Shown one piece after another: positions 5,171 to 12,668 of a DNA stretch of 14,140 bases. The notes under the pieces are model-generated. The model searched no databases, was not told the origin of the DNA, and saw nothing but the letters and a program-made list of their open reading frames with translations. How positions within the stretch are numbered: position 1 is the first letter of the stretch; each line of letters begins with the position of its first letter. The DNA is from SURF-32 sp964648365 (lineage in GTDB: Bacteria > Planctomycetota > Phycisphaerae > UBA1845): NCBI GenBank assembly GCA_964648365.1, contig CAZYLK010000167.1, forward strand, positions 1-14,140, written 5' to 3'. The position numbers and the translations under genes were made by a program.

Positions 5171-8100
5171 CGACAGCACTTCGACGGCCCAGTCGCTCTT
5201 CCATCAGGCGCTCGAGCTACCGCCGCACAAGCGCGACGCCTTCCTCGACGCAGAATGCGGCAGCAACGCGGACCTGCGGGAAGAGCTTGGAGCGCTGCTG
5301 TCCCATGACGCCGTGGCGCCGTCCGGGTTCCTGGAGGGGGGACCGGCCCGGCAGTCGGCCGGCGGCACCGACACGACGCCCGTCGCGCCGCACTGGCTCG
5401 CGCCGGGACTGCTGGAAGCGGGCGGAGCGTTCGGGCGATATCGGATTCAGAAGCTGATCGGTCATGGCGGCATGGGTTCAGTCTACGAGGCCGAACAGGA
5501 CAATCCGCGACGGACCGTCGCCTTGAAGGTGCTGCGCTTCGGGCACCAGTCACCCAGCATGGTCAAGCGGTTCCAGCGCGAGGCTCACCTGCTGGCACGG
5601 CTGCAGCACCCGTCCATCGCCCACATCTACGAAGCGGGAATCGTCGAGTCCGAGATCGGGCCGCAGCCGTTCTTCGCCATGGAATTCATTGACGGCCGGC
5701 GTCTGGATGAGTGGTCCGGCAACGATGCCAATTCCGTGGAGGCGCGCCTCTGGATGATGGCCCGCATCTGCGACGCGGTCCATCACGCACACATGCGCGG
5801 CATCATTCATCGCGACCTGAAGCCGGCGAATATCCTGGTGGTGGCGCCGGAGGACGCGACGACGGGGGAAGGCGCCGATGCACGGTGGCACGAAGGCACG
5901 ACGGGTGAAGACGGGCCGGAGCGCCCGAACGACGCAGCGGCGAAGCGACAGAGCGACCGAGCGGCGCGGGAAGAAGACGTGCGGCGGCGGGGCGAGGCGA
6001 CCGGGAAAGAAACGGCGGACGCCGTTCCCAAGATCCTCGACTTCGGCATCGCCCGCGCGACGGAAGCCGACTTCCACCTGGTCACCCTTCAGACGGCCGC
6101 GGGCCAACTGATCGGAACCGTCCCCTACATGAGCCCCGAGCAGATCGGCGGCCGTATGGACGACGTCGATGATCGCAGCGACGTCTACTCGCTGGGCGTC
6201 ATCCTCTACGAGATGCTCGCCGGGCGATTGCCGCTCGATGTGCGAGCCCGCCCCATCCCGGAGGCGGCCCGCATTATCTGCGAGGAGGAGCCTTCCCGCC
6301 TCGGCTCCGTAGACGCGGCGCTGCGCGGCGACATCGACACGATCGTGGCTAAGGCGCTCGATAAGGACCCGGATCGGCGCTACCCGTCGGCGGCGGCCAT
6401 GGCGGCCGACATCCGCCGCTACCTGCGACAGGAGCCGATCGTCGCCCGACCCGCGAGCACGCTATACCAACTCCAGAAGTTCGCCAAGCGCAACAAGAAA
6501 CTGGTGTCGGTCATCGCGTTGTCGTTCGTACTCCTGTCCGCCGCCACCGTCGTGGCCGTGCGGTTCGGGCTGGCCGAGAAGCTGCATCGAGAACTGGCCG
6601 ATCGCGAGGCGCACCGCGCCCGTCTCCTGGCCGCTCAATCCGCCTTGAACGACGGCGATGTGGTGTTCGCGCGGCGCATTCTGGAGGGATCGCCGGCCGC
6701 GTACCGAGATACCTGGGAATGGCGGCACCTCAGCAGCCGACTCGACACCTGCGATTACATCCTGACCGGTCACACGGACACGATCAGCACGCTCAACTTC
6801 ACGCCTGATGGCAAGACGCTGGTCTCCACGTCCCTGGATGGGACGGTACGACTGTGGGATGTCGCGAGCCACGCGGTGCGAAGCGTCGTGTGGACCGAGC
6901 ATGAGCCCGTGATCAACGCAAGCTTGTCGTCCGATGCGTCGGCCATCGCGCTAGTCGCGGCAGAGGGCGTGCTTCGAGTCATCGACCTCTCCTCGGGAAC
7001 GCAGCGATGGTCGACCGAACGCGATCCCGAGAACCCGGCAAGAGGCGTCGCGTGGTCGCCGGATGGGAAGCGCCTCGCTGCGACCATGCGGGGTGCCACG
7101 GTGCAGCTACGGAACGCGTCGACCGGCGAAGTACTGGCAGTCACGGAGCGGAGGAAGTTGCAGGGCCCCGTGCTGGCGTACCACCCGGACGGCCAGCGTC
7201 TCTTCGTCGCCGACTACCAGTGTTTATGGACCCGGGATGCGTTGACCGGTAGCGTCCTCTCAAGACATGTCGGCAACCTGGACGGCCAGGTTCTCGCGAC
7301 TGCACTCAGTGGATCCGCCAGCCTCGTCGCCACGGGGAGCTTCGACAAGACCATTTCCGTCTGTGATTCGACCACTCTCGAACCGCTGTGGAGACTGCGC
7401 GCCCACACCGGCGCCGTACGCGCACTCGCATTTGATCCGGCCGGCACGATGCTCGCCTCAGGATCGACGGATTGTACGGTGCGACTGTGGGACACAACGA
7501 CCGGTGAGGTGCGGGCGACGCTGCTGGGACACGAAGGTCTCGTCGAGTCGGTCGCGTATTCTCCCGACGGGAGGTCGCTGGCCTCGGGCGGTGAGGACGC
7601 AACGATCCGCCTCTGGAACGTCGCCGCGCTGGCCGAATCGTCTCGCGTGCTGCGCGGACATACCCGCTATGTTTACGACGTGGCGGCCGACCCGACCGAC
7701 CCTGCCGGACGCATCGCCTCGGCGGCGTGGGATCGCACGGTACGACTGTGGGACGCGGTGTCGGGCGACACGCAGGCGGTGATCGATTTCGGGAGTGTAC
7801 CGCGCTTCTCGAGCGTCGCCTTCAGCCCCGACGGGCGTCTGCTCGCCTGCGCCGGCGGCGCCCCGGTGCTCGTGTTCGACACGGCAACCGCAACCCTGGT
7901 GGCCGAGCTCCCGGCGCCCAAGTTCGGGGCAGCGTCCATGGTGTTCAGCTCCGACAGCACCCAACTCCTGGTGGCAAGGAAGCTCTCCGTCACGATGTGG
8001 AATCTGGCGAGTCAGGCGGAGATGGCCCGGTACGATTTCGGTGAGCCCGTCGGGGCGGCGGCTGCGCCCAACGGCACGGTCGTCGGCGTGTTCGAACGGG

Positions 8101-8708
8101 GCGCCATGCGACTGCTCGATGCCGAAACGGGTCGCACGATCGTTGCCTTCCAGGGTCATGACCAGGGTGTAACCGCGCTGACGGTTGCGCCGGATGGAAG
8201 ACGCTTCGCGACGGCTTCGGAGGACGGCACGGCCCGCGTCTGGGACATGAAGACGGGCGCCTGCCTGGCGGTGCTGCCGGGCTACGCGAGCATCGTCTGG
8301 AGCGTCGTTTTCTCACCGGACGGCTCGCGCATCGCCACCGGCGCCGACGATCAGTCGATCCGCTTGTGGGACGCACAGACTTACGAAGAGTTGCTCGAAC
8401 TGCACGGTCACGAGAATTACGTGCATGCGCTGGCCTTCAGCCAGGATGGCACGATGCTGGTCTCCGCATCAGGCGACGGGACCGTTCGCGTGTGGGACAC
8501 CGTCCCGCGGTTCGAGCGCGTTCAGCAAGCGGCAGCGGCGCGAGCCCGGATGGACGTTTTGCGGCCGGCGGTGCGGACGCTGCTGGCCGACCTGCGCGAT
8601 CCTGGGGCCGTCGCCGACCATCTGCGGGAGGACGCGGCGTTCACCAACGCCGACCGCCGCGCCGCATTGCGTGTGCTGCTGGAACTGTGCCATTCTCTGC
8701 CCGAATGA
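5163..8708 (+). CDS. Membrane Ser/Thr protein kinase with WD40 double propeller
   Basis: 1181 aa. ATG at 5163 overlaps the sigma gene by 8 nt. Residues 5-52 are the short N-terminal segment usual in planctomycete kinases. The Hanks-type kinase domain spans about 93-425: glycine loop IGHGGMG (99-105), K122, E140, HRDLKPAN (216-223), DFG (293-295), GTVPYMSPEQ (318-327) and DRSDVYSLG. All catalytic residues are present, so it should be active. Between NILV and PKILDFG lie about 62 residues (227-288) where roughly five are normal; this charged insert is low-complexity. One membrane segment lies at about 447-466. Residues 531-1115 hold 14 WD40-like repeats by my count (GH…RLWD), enough for two seven-bladed propellers. 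The tail (1116-1181) is helical. The kinase is cytoplasmic and the propellers are on the far side of the membrane. The ligand is unknown. Confidence 0.95.
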   Translation: MHDDSTSTAQSLFHQALELPPHKRDAFLDAECGSNADLREELGALLSHDAVAPSGFLEGGPARQSAGGTDTTPVAPHWLAPGLLEAGGAFGRYRIQKLIGHGGMGSVYEAEQDNPRRTVALKVLRFGHQSPSMVKRFQREAHLLARLQHPSIAHIYEAGIVESEIGPQPFFAMEFIDGRRLDEWSGNDANSVEARLWMMARICDAVHHAHMRGIIHRDLKPANILVVAPEDATTGEGADARWHEGTTGEDGPERPNDAAAKRQSDRAAREEDVRRRGEATGKETADAVPKILDFGIARATEADFHLVTLQTAAGQLIGTVPYMSPEQIGGRMDDVDDRSDVYSLGVILYEMLAGRLPLDVRARPIPEAARIICEEEPSRLGSVDAALRGDIDTIVAKALDKDPDRRYPSAAAMAADIRRYLRQEPIVARPASTLYQLQKFAKRNKKLVSVIALSFVLLSAATVVAVRFGLAEKLHRELADREAHRARLLAAQSALNDGDVVFARRILEGSPAAYRDTWEWRHLSSRLDTCDYILTGHTDTISTLNFTPDGKTLVSTSLDGTVRLWDVASHAVRSVVWTEHEPVINASLSSDASAIALVAAEGVLRVIDLSSGTQRWSTERDPENPARGVAWSPDGKRLAATMRGATVQLRNASTGEVLAVTERRKLQGPVLAYHPDGQRLFVADYQCLWTRDALTGSVLSRHVGNLDGQVLATALSGSASLVATGSFDKTISVCDSTTLEPLWRLRAHTGAVRALAFDPAGTMLASGSTDCTVRLWDTTTGEVRATLLGHEGLVESVAYSPDGRSLASGGEDATIRLWNVAALAESSRVLRGHTRYVYDVAADPTDPAGRIASAAWDRTVRLWDAVSGDTQAVIDFGSVPRFSSVAFSPDGRLLACAGGAPVLVFDTATATLVAELPAPKFGAASMVFSSDSTQLLVARKLSVTMWNLASQAEMARYDFGEPVGAAAAPNGTVVGVFERGAMRLLDAETGRTIVAFQGHDQGVTALTVAPDGRRFATASEDGTARVWDMKTGACLAVLPGYASIVWSVVFSPDGSRIATGADDQSIRLWDAQTYEELLELHGHENYVHALAFSQDGTMLVSASGDGTVRVWDTVPRFERVQQAAAARARMDVLRPAVRTLLADLRDPGAVADHLREDAAFTNADRRAALRVLLELCHSLPE
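5841..6026 (+). repeat. Period-8 repeat-derived insert within the kinase domain
   Basis: This stretch encodes residues 227-288. It contains two groups of 8-bp units: TGCACGGT, GGCACGAA, GGCACGAC (5879-5902) and GAAGCGAC, AGAGCGAC, CGAGCGGC (5942-5965). Because 8 is not a multiple of 3, the repeat exists at DNA level and not at protein level. The strand is purine-rich, unlike the flanking kinase codons. It appears to be a DNA repeat captured in frame. Confidence 0.6.
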
Positions 8709-8831
8709 TCGCGACGCGCCGCTGAATCCCCGTCCGCGAGCCAGTGCCATCCGTTCGATACACACGACCGCACGGTTGCGGCCGATGTCGGCTGTCCACG
8801 TCTCGCGACGTCACGACTTGGTCGTCCGCGC

Positions 8832-9218
8832 TCACCCACCCGTCTCCCCGATCGCCGAAGCCACCGCGTGCTCCCGCGTGTGCGAGATGCTCAGCAGGAT
8901 GCGGGTGATGCCGAGCCGCTGCGCGACGGCGGCGGTCTCGCCGGTCAGCGTTACGACCGGCGCGCCGGCGGCGTCCGGGAGGATCTCCATGTCGGTCCAC
9001 ATAATGCCGCCGCGCCAGCCGGTGCCGATCATCTTCAGCAGCGCCTCCTTGGCGGCGAAGCGCCCGGCGACGTGGGTGAGGGGCTTCTTGTAGCGCCGGA
9101 CGTATTCGATCTCGCGCGGCGTGAGGATGCGCTCCAGAAAATGGTCGCCGTGCCGCTCCATCAGCGCGGCGATGCGGGCGTTTTCGGCCAGATCAATGCC
9201 ATGTCCGACGATGGGCAT
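8832..9218 (-). CDS. acpS: Holo-[acyl-carrier-protein] synthase
   Basis: 128 aa, a normal AcpS length. It transfers 4'-phosphopantetheine from CoA to the conserved serine of acyl carrier protein, which activates fatty-acid synthesis in the cytoplasm. The N-terminal VGHGIDLAE contains D9, and RFAAKEALLK (53-62) contains E58 and K62; D9 and E58 bind Mg2+ in the family and K62 is conserved. SISHTREHAVA (110-120) is the typical C-terminal motif. ATG at 9218 gives the standard MPIVGHGID start; only a weak GAAGAG lies upstream. It is convergent with the kinase gene, with 123 bp between stops and no clear terminator. It stands alone, with a repeat array behind it. Confidence 0.95.
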   Translation of the reverse strand: MPIVGHGIDLAENARIAALMERHGDHFLERILTPREIEYVRRYKKPLTHVAGRFAAKEALLKMIGTGWRGGIMWTDMEILPDAAGAPVVTLTGETAAVAQRLGITRILLSISHTREHAVASAIGETGG

Positions 9219-9456
9219 CAGGGCGTCTCTTCGTCCGAAGGCGTCAGTCGCGCCGGCAGGTTCCCGTGCCGTCCCGCTCCCTGGAAGTTCGCTCGGTCAC
9301 GGCGGGAGTTTCGCCGCGGACGGACCCGGCGTCGAGCCGGCGAAGGCTTGCGCGTCGGGAATCCGTTCTGGAAGCACGCAGTGGCGCCGCGCCGAACGCG
9401 GTGGTCTGCCGCAGACGCGATCAGATTCCGGATAGCGCCGGGCACCCGGCCTGGCA

Positions 9457-9640
9457 GCGTTGAAAGCCCGGACCCGGAGCGTAGCGGAACCCCGCCTTGA
9501 AAGCCGGCGCCCGGAAGTAACAGAACTCCCGGCTTGAAAGCCGGGGCTCGGACGTGGCAGAACTCCCGGCTTGAAGGCTGCTTGAAAGCCGGGGCTCGGA
9601 GCGTAGCGGAACCCCGGCTTGAAAGCCGGCGCTCGGAGCG
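9457..9640. repeat. Array of five palindromic units (CCGGCT-TGAA-AGCCGG), period about 36 bp
   Basis: Units lie at 9457-9490, 9491-9526, 9527-9563, 9564-9612 and 9613-9640. Each consists of a CCGGCTTGAAAGCCGG-type hairpin, then GCTCGGA or a variant, then GCGTAGCGGAAC or a variant (AGTAACAGAAC, CGTGGCAGAAC). The stem is 6 bp with a TGAA loop. The first unit is the most diverged and the fourth has an internal partial duplication (GGCTTGAAGGCTGCTTGAAAGCC). The core resembles the array at 1153-1287, which has a GGA loop. Units abut without unique spacers, so this is not a CRISPR. Confidence 0.85.
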
Positions 9641-9656
9641 GTGGGCGAAGCAGCGC

Positions 9657-9696
9657 AAAAAAGTGAGGGCCCAGGCTCGCCGTAACCTGGACCCTC
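9657..9696 (-). terminator. Intrinsic terminator downstream of the small lipoprotein gene
   Basis: On the minus strand GAGGGTCCAGG (9696-9686) pairs with CCTGGGCCCTC (9675-9665) as an 11-bp stem with one T·G wobble. A 10-nt loop joins them, and AC then TTTTTT (9662-9657) follows. This is a textbook intrinsic terminator, stronger than any other in the window. It lies 137 nt past the stop of the lipoprotein gene and also shields acpS from read-through. Confidence 0.82.
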
Positions 9697-9833
9697 GTAT
9701 CAGGCTGCCCGCTCTTTCAAGCGGAGACCCACAGCCTCATGGTGGGGTATCGACGGAATCTGCGCAGAGCTTGACCGACCGATCGCCCCCCCCGAAACGT
9801 CTGTGTCACTTCATGCATCAGCTCGGGCCTGTC

Positions 9834-10061
9834 TCAACGGTCGTCGGCATCTATCGGACGGAAGGGACCGGCGTTATCGAGCGCGCCCGCCGGCAGGCGC
9901 ATCACCTCGCCGGTGTCCACGTCCACGACGTATACCCGGCCATCGACGTGCAGGGGAAACCGGCTCTGCCCGGCCCGCACCGTATTGCCCGCCACCGCCA
10001 CGCAGCCGCCGGCGCTGAGAACCAAGCTCACCGCCGCTGCCGCCGTTACCAACCGCTTCAT
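9834..10061 (-). CDS. Small putative lipoprotein
   Basis: 75 aa. ATG at 10061 is chosen because AAAGGA lies about 6 nt upstream and the protein then begins with a lipoprotein signal peptide: MKRLVTAAAAVSLVLSAGGC, with lipobox LSAGGC and C20 as the lipidated residue. An upstream in-frame ATG at 10088 would only add MRTRTKGTG. The mature part is about 55 residues with one beta-rich stretch (FPLHVDGRVYVVDVDTGEVMRLP, in part VYVVDVDTGEV) that resembles a single blade of a PQQ-type propeller, too short to be a propeller. It is probably anchored in a membrane facing the periplasm. It is monocistronic, with a strong terminator downstream. Function unknown. Confidence 0.75.
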   Translation of the reverse strand: MKRLVTAAAAVSLVLSAGGCVAVAGNTVRAGQSRFPLHVDGRVYVVDVDTGEVMRLPAGALDNAGPFRPIDADDR

Positions 10062-10483
10062 GCCTGTTCCTTTCGTTCGAGTTCGCACACCGCGCCGCCG
10101 CGGCCTCGGCCCCCTCGGCCGGCTGTCCCCCGGCGGATCAGAGGGCAGAACGTCCGCCCCGTCCGCCGCGCGCCTCGGGACGCGGGTTAGACACGCGCCG
10201 CCGCCAGCAGGTTAGCGGACGAGTCGCCGGACGGGCAGAGCGCATGGGCGGGCGACGTCAAAGAAACTCGCGACCCCGGCATCCTGGCCGGAATAGCGAG
10301 TTTCCTGGAGGAAGGAGGAGGTTGTCTGGGCAATGAAGAGTATCGAATACAAATCCCGCTCACTTCAAATAAACCGGCGGGAAAAAGTCCCGAAAGGCCG
10401 CTATCGGACGCTGTGCCGCGGTCCCCGGGCGCAGAAACGGCCGATGAGCGGTCGGGCACTCCCGAGGGCTCGACCGGAGGGTG
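10062..10483. other. Intergenic region between the lipoprotein and citrate synthase genes
   Basis: The 422 bp contain the lipoprotein Shine-Dalgarno and presumably its promoter at the left, and the structured hairpin at 10263-10304. A minus-strand frame at 10459-10187 is open but has no signal, no family and poor composition, so I do not call it. No other feature is visible. Confidence 0.5.
10260..10304 (-). terminator. Two-tier hairpin with short T tract, likely terminator after citrate synthase
   Basis: GAAACTCGC (10263-10271) pairs with GCGAGTTTC (10296-10304), and inside a symmetric 4x4 internal loop CCGGC (10276-10280) pairs with GCCGG (10287-10291) around ATCCTG. On the minus strand the stem runs into GTTTCTTTGACG, a modest T-rich tail. 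It lies about 180 nt beyond the citrate synthase stop, on the proper strand. The even architecture could also mark a small structured RNA. Confidence 0.6.
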
Positions 10484-11620
10484 TCAGCCGCGCTGCCCGA
10501 TTGGCTTGTAAGGCTCGTTGATCCGGCCGACGAACTTCTGGGTCGGGCGGAAAATGCGGTTGTCGCGCAACTGCTCCAGCCAGTGGGCCAGCCATCCGGC
10601 GACGCGCGCGATCGCAAAGACCGGCGTGAAACAGTCCATCGGGATGCCCAGTTCCTTGTAGACCAGCCCGGAGTAGAAGTCCACGTTGGGATAGATGCCC
10701 TTCGCGTTGTAGTGCTCGCCTACGACGTTCTCGACCTCTACGGCCACGTCGTAGAGCTTGTTGCCGCTGGCGCGGCAGAGTTGCTCGGCGTAGCGCTTGA
10801 GGATCTTCGCCCGCGGGTCGATCGTCTTGTAGACACGGTGGCCGAAGCCCATGATCTTCTGCTTTTCGCCGATCATTTGTTCGACGATCGGCCTGACCGC
10901 CGCCACCGAGCCGATCTTCTCGAGCATCTGAAGCACGCGCTCGTTCGCCCCGCCGTGCAGCGGACCCGACAGCGCGCCCAGCGCCGAACTGACCACGCAG
11001 TAAGGGTGCGCCAGCGTCGAACCGACCACGCGGCCGGCGAACGTCGAGGCGTTCATCGTGTGGTCGGCGTGCAGGATCAGGCACACGTCCAGAATGTGCG
11101 TCATCTCCGGCGTCGGCTCCTGACCGTTCATCATGTACAGGAAGTTGCCGGAAATGCTCAGATCCTTGCGGGGCTCGATGTCGCTGTCGCCGTGGCGCAG
11201 CCGGTGAAACGCGGCCACGATGACCGGCATCTTCTCGATCAGGCGGAAGCAGGCCCGGCGGGCCGCGGCCGGCTCCACGAACTCGTACCGCTCGGGGTAG
11301 AACATGCCGATGGCGGGTACCACGGCCTGGAGCGCCTCCATCGGGTGGCCGTGCTCGGGCAGGCACTTGATGACGTCGACGATCTTGTACTTCAGCTTGC
11401 GGTAGCGGACGCCCTCACGGACGAAGTTGTCGAGTTCCGTCTGTGTGGGGAGCTGCCCGAACAGCAGCAGCATCGCCGTTTCCTCGAACGAGCCGTGCTC
11501 GGCGAGGTCCGCGATGTCGATGCCGCGATACTCCAGGGTTCCGCGCTGACCATCCACGCGGCTGATGGCCGATTCGGCAATTGCGACGCCTTCCAATCCC
11601 GGTATCACGTCCGTTGGCAT
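10484..11620 (-). CDS. gltA: Citrate synthase (short, about 380-aa type)
   Basis: 378 aa. It condenses acetyl-CoA and oxaloacetate to citrate at TCA-cycle entry, in the cytoplasm. Catalytic residues are all visible: H222 in LSGPLHGGANE, H261 in GFGHRVYK and D314 in YPNVDFYSG; H187 in LILHADH and the C-terminal RPTQKFVG also fit. The N-terminus GLEGVAIAESAISRVDGQRGTLEYRGIDI (in part RGTLEYRGIDI) starts directly without the Zn-type extension of the E. coli hexameric enzyme, so it belongs to the dimeric Gram-positive/archaeal-like group, which also includes 2-methylcitrate synthases. The two activities cannot be told apart from sequence here; no prp genes are nearby, which favours citrate synthase. 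ATG at 11620 is preceded by a weak GGGGCGG. It is monocistronic. Confidence 0.95.
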   Translation of the reverse strand: MPTDVIPGLEGVAIAESAISRVDGQRGTLEYRGIDIADLAEHGSFEETAMLLLFGQLPTQTELDNFVREGVRYRKLKYKIVDVIKCLPEHGHPMEALQAVVPAIGMFYPERYEFVEPAAARRACFRLIEKMPVIVAAFHRLRHGDSDIEPRKDLSISGNFLYMMNGQEPTPEMTHILDVCLILHADHTMNASTFAGRVVGSTLAHPYCVVSSALGALSGPLHGGANERVLQMLEKIGSVAAVRPIVEQMIGEKQKIMGFGHRVYKTIDPRAKILKRYAEQLCRASGNKLYDVAVEVENVVGEHYNAKGIYPNVDFYSGLVYKELGIPMDCFTPVFAIARVAGWLAHWLEQLRDNRIFRPTQKFVGRINEPYKPIGQRG

Positions 11621-11660
11621 GTTGTCCGCCCCAATGAAGGATTCACGAACCCTGGCCCGG

Positions 11661-11678
11661 CCGGCGCACGTGCGCCGG
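11661..11678. promoter_or_regulatory. Perfect 18-bp palindrome upstream of citrate synthase
   Basis: CCGGCGCACGTGCGCCGG is a perfect inverted repeat without a loop, 9+9 bp with a CACGTG centre. It lies 41-58 bp upstream of the citrate synthase ATG. A loop-free symmetric site of this length suits a dimeric regulator better than an RNA hairpin. The regulator is unknown, and GC-rich DNA gives some palindromes by chance. Confidence 0.4.
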
Positions 11679-11999
11679 TCCAGCCCCCTGCAAAAAGGCT
11701 ACACCCTCCCCCGCCGGTCGTCCACTTTCGCGGCCGGTCGGGGTGCTGGTCCCCAACCAAGCAATTTCCGGGCCAGATGCGCCGCGCAGCGCCCACGAGG
11801 CTGCGTGCCTGGCACGCCGGATGCACGCCGGGTCAGACGGAAGCCGCAGCACCGGAGGGCCGGGAATCCGGGCGGAGACCACCCCCGGCGCCGGGGCTCG
11901 AATCCGGGTGACGCGGGTCAGCGATCTGGTTAGACTGGGAAGCGCCTGGCGCGGGCGGCGTCGCCGCCGTCCCCGCAGCCGTCTTCCAGGTCGCAGGAC

Positions 12000-12014
12000 G
12001 CGGCTGGAAGCCGC
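12000..12014. repeat. Solitary copy of the palindromic-repeat core
   Basis: GCGGCT-GGA-AGCCGC has the same GGA loop and AGCC arm as the 1153-1287 array. Both arms are changed in step (CCGGCT to GCGGCT, AGCCGG to AGCCGC), so the stem is preserved. It lies upstream of the ACT gene. Confidence 0.5.
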
Positions 12015-12116
12015 ATGTCGTCGGAACGCAGGGTCGTCCGGGCCGGAAGCGATCGCGCATCCTGCAAGGCTGCCGGGATGACCGCAGACCATTTTGAGGG
12101 AAGTGAGGTCAGGTCC

Positions 12117-12530
12117 GTGCACGCCAAGAAAGAAGAGCAGATCTCGGTATTCCTGAAGAACCGGCCCGCCGTGCTGGCCGACCTGTGCGAGGCGCTGGGT
12201 CGCGCCAACGTCAATATCCGCGCCATCAGCGTGCTGGAAAGCTACGACATCGGCACCATTCGCATGGTCGTTGACAACGTCGGCATTGCGGAGGAGGCGC
12301 TGGCCGAGTTCGGCGCCGCCTTCATCGTCGTCCCGGTCGTCACCATCGACATCCCCAACGAACTCGCCTCGCTGGCCCGCGTCACGCGGGCGCTGGGCAA
12401 GGCGTCGGTCAACATCGAATACCTCTACGCCACCGCCACCCCCGGCATCGACCACACCGTGGTCGTCATCCGCGTGGACGACATGGATCTGGAGAAGGCG
12501 CTGATGCTGGATTTCAAGGAGCCGCACTGA
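12117..12530 (+). CDS. Tandem ACT-domain protein
   Basis: 137 aa from a GTG start. GTG at 12117 is chosen because GAGG lies 8 nt upstream and homologues begin with a short HAKKEEQISVFL-like stretch. ATG codons at 12078 and 12015 are in frame, but the sequence they add is not coding-like. Two ACT folds are visible: about 6-66 (ISVFLKNRPAVLADLCEALG, NVNIRAISV) and about 72-130 (VVTIDIPNELASLARVTRAL, SVNIEYLYA). ACT domains bind amino acids or related small molecules. Stand-alone tandem-ACT proteins of this type are often annotated as amino-acid-binding proteins and sit near phenylacetate-CoA ligase genes, but no such neighbour is here. The ligand is unknown. It is cytoplasmic, with no signal peptide. 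Confidence 0.88.
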   Translation: MHAKKEEQISVFLKNRPAVLADLCEALGRANVNIRAISVLESYDIGTIRMVVDNVGIAEEALAEFGAAFIVVPVVTIDIPNELASLARVTRALGKASVNIEYLYATATPGIDHTVVVIRVDDMDLEKALMLDFKEPH

Positions 12531-12621
12531 TTGGGGCCGCATCGGCCAGCGCCGGACAGCGTGACGAGAATGTTAAGCGCGGCCTCGCCACGCCAGATTC
12601 ATCCCCGCTCGGGTGCTCGGG

Positions 12622-12660
12622 TTGACTGGTCTGGCGAGCGGTCGCATATCCCGCTATGCT
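12622..12660 (+). promoter_or_regulatory. Weak promoter candidate of the toxin-antitoxin pair
   Basis: TTGACT (12622-12627) is followed after 17 bp by CATATC (12645-12650), and TATGCT lies at 12655-12660. The -35 is good but each -10 is poor or badly spaced. If the first is used, transcription would start about 12 nt before the antitoxin ATG, which fits the absence of a Shine-Dalgarno sequence there. Confidence 0.3.
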
Positions 12661-12668
12661 CCAGTTGC

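Larger units (their letters stand above)
9219..9833. other. Gene-free region with repeat array and terminator
   Basis: The 615 bp between the acpS start and the lipoprotein stop hold no gene that I can support. 9219-9456 should contain the acpS promoter, but no clear boxes are visible. 9457-9640 is the second palindromic array and 9657-9696 a strong terminator. 9697-9833 is featureless 3' sequence of the lipoprotein transcript. Long frames crossing the region on both strands are translations of the repeats. Confidence 0.6.
11621..12116. other. Divergent intergenic region between citrate synthase and ACT protein genes
   Basis: The 496 bp must hold promoters for both neighbours. I see a perfect 18-bp palindrome at 11661-11678 and a lone repeat core at 12000-12014, but no good -35/-10 pair. 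A tRNA-like T-loop string near 11891-11910 is not part of a tRNA. Open frames crossing the region on either strand have no recognisable content. Confidence 0.5.

Noticed and set aside
9457..9640. Possible CRISPR array with about 36-bp period
   Set aside because: The units abut with no unique spacers, the repeats vary in length and sequence, and no cas gene is present.
9218..9658. Minus-strand frame across the repeat array, ending at the acpS start
   Set aside because: Its translation is mostly the palindromic repeat (for example APAFK recurring), and no ribosome site or family supports it.
11891..11910. tRNA-like T-loop string (GGGGCTCGAATCCGGGT)
   Set aside because: The flanking 5-bp stem does not pair fully and no anticodon arm or acceptor stem can be built from the surrounding sequence.
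10481..11911. Long plus-strand open frame (476 codons) opposite citrate synthase
   Set aside because: It is antisense to a gene with all catalytic residues identified, and its translation is rich in Arg, His and Val without a recognisable domain.
11643..12542. Minus-strand open frame (299 codons) opposite the ACT gene
   Set aside because: It covers the real ACT gene on the other strand and a non-coding region; no domain is recognisable.
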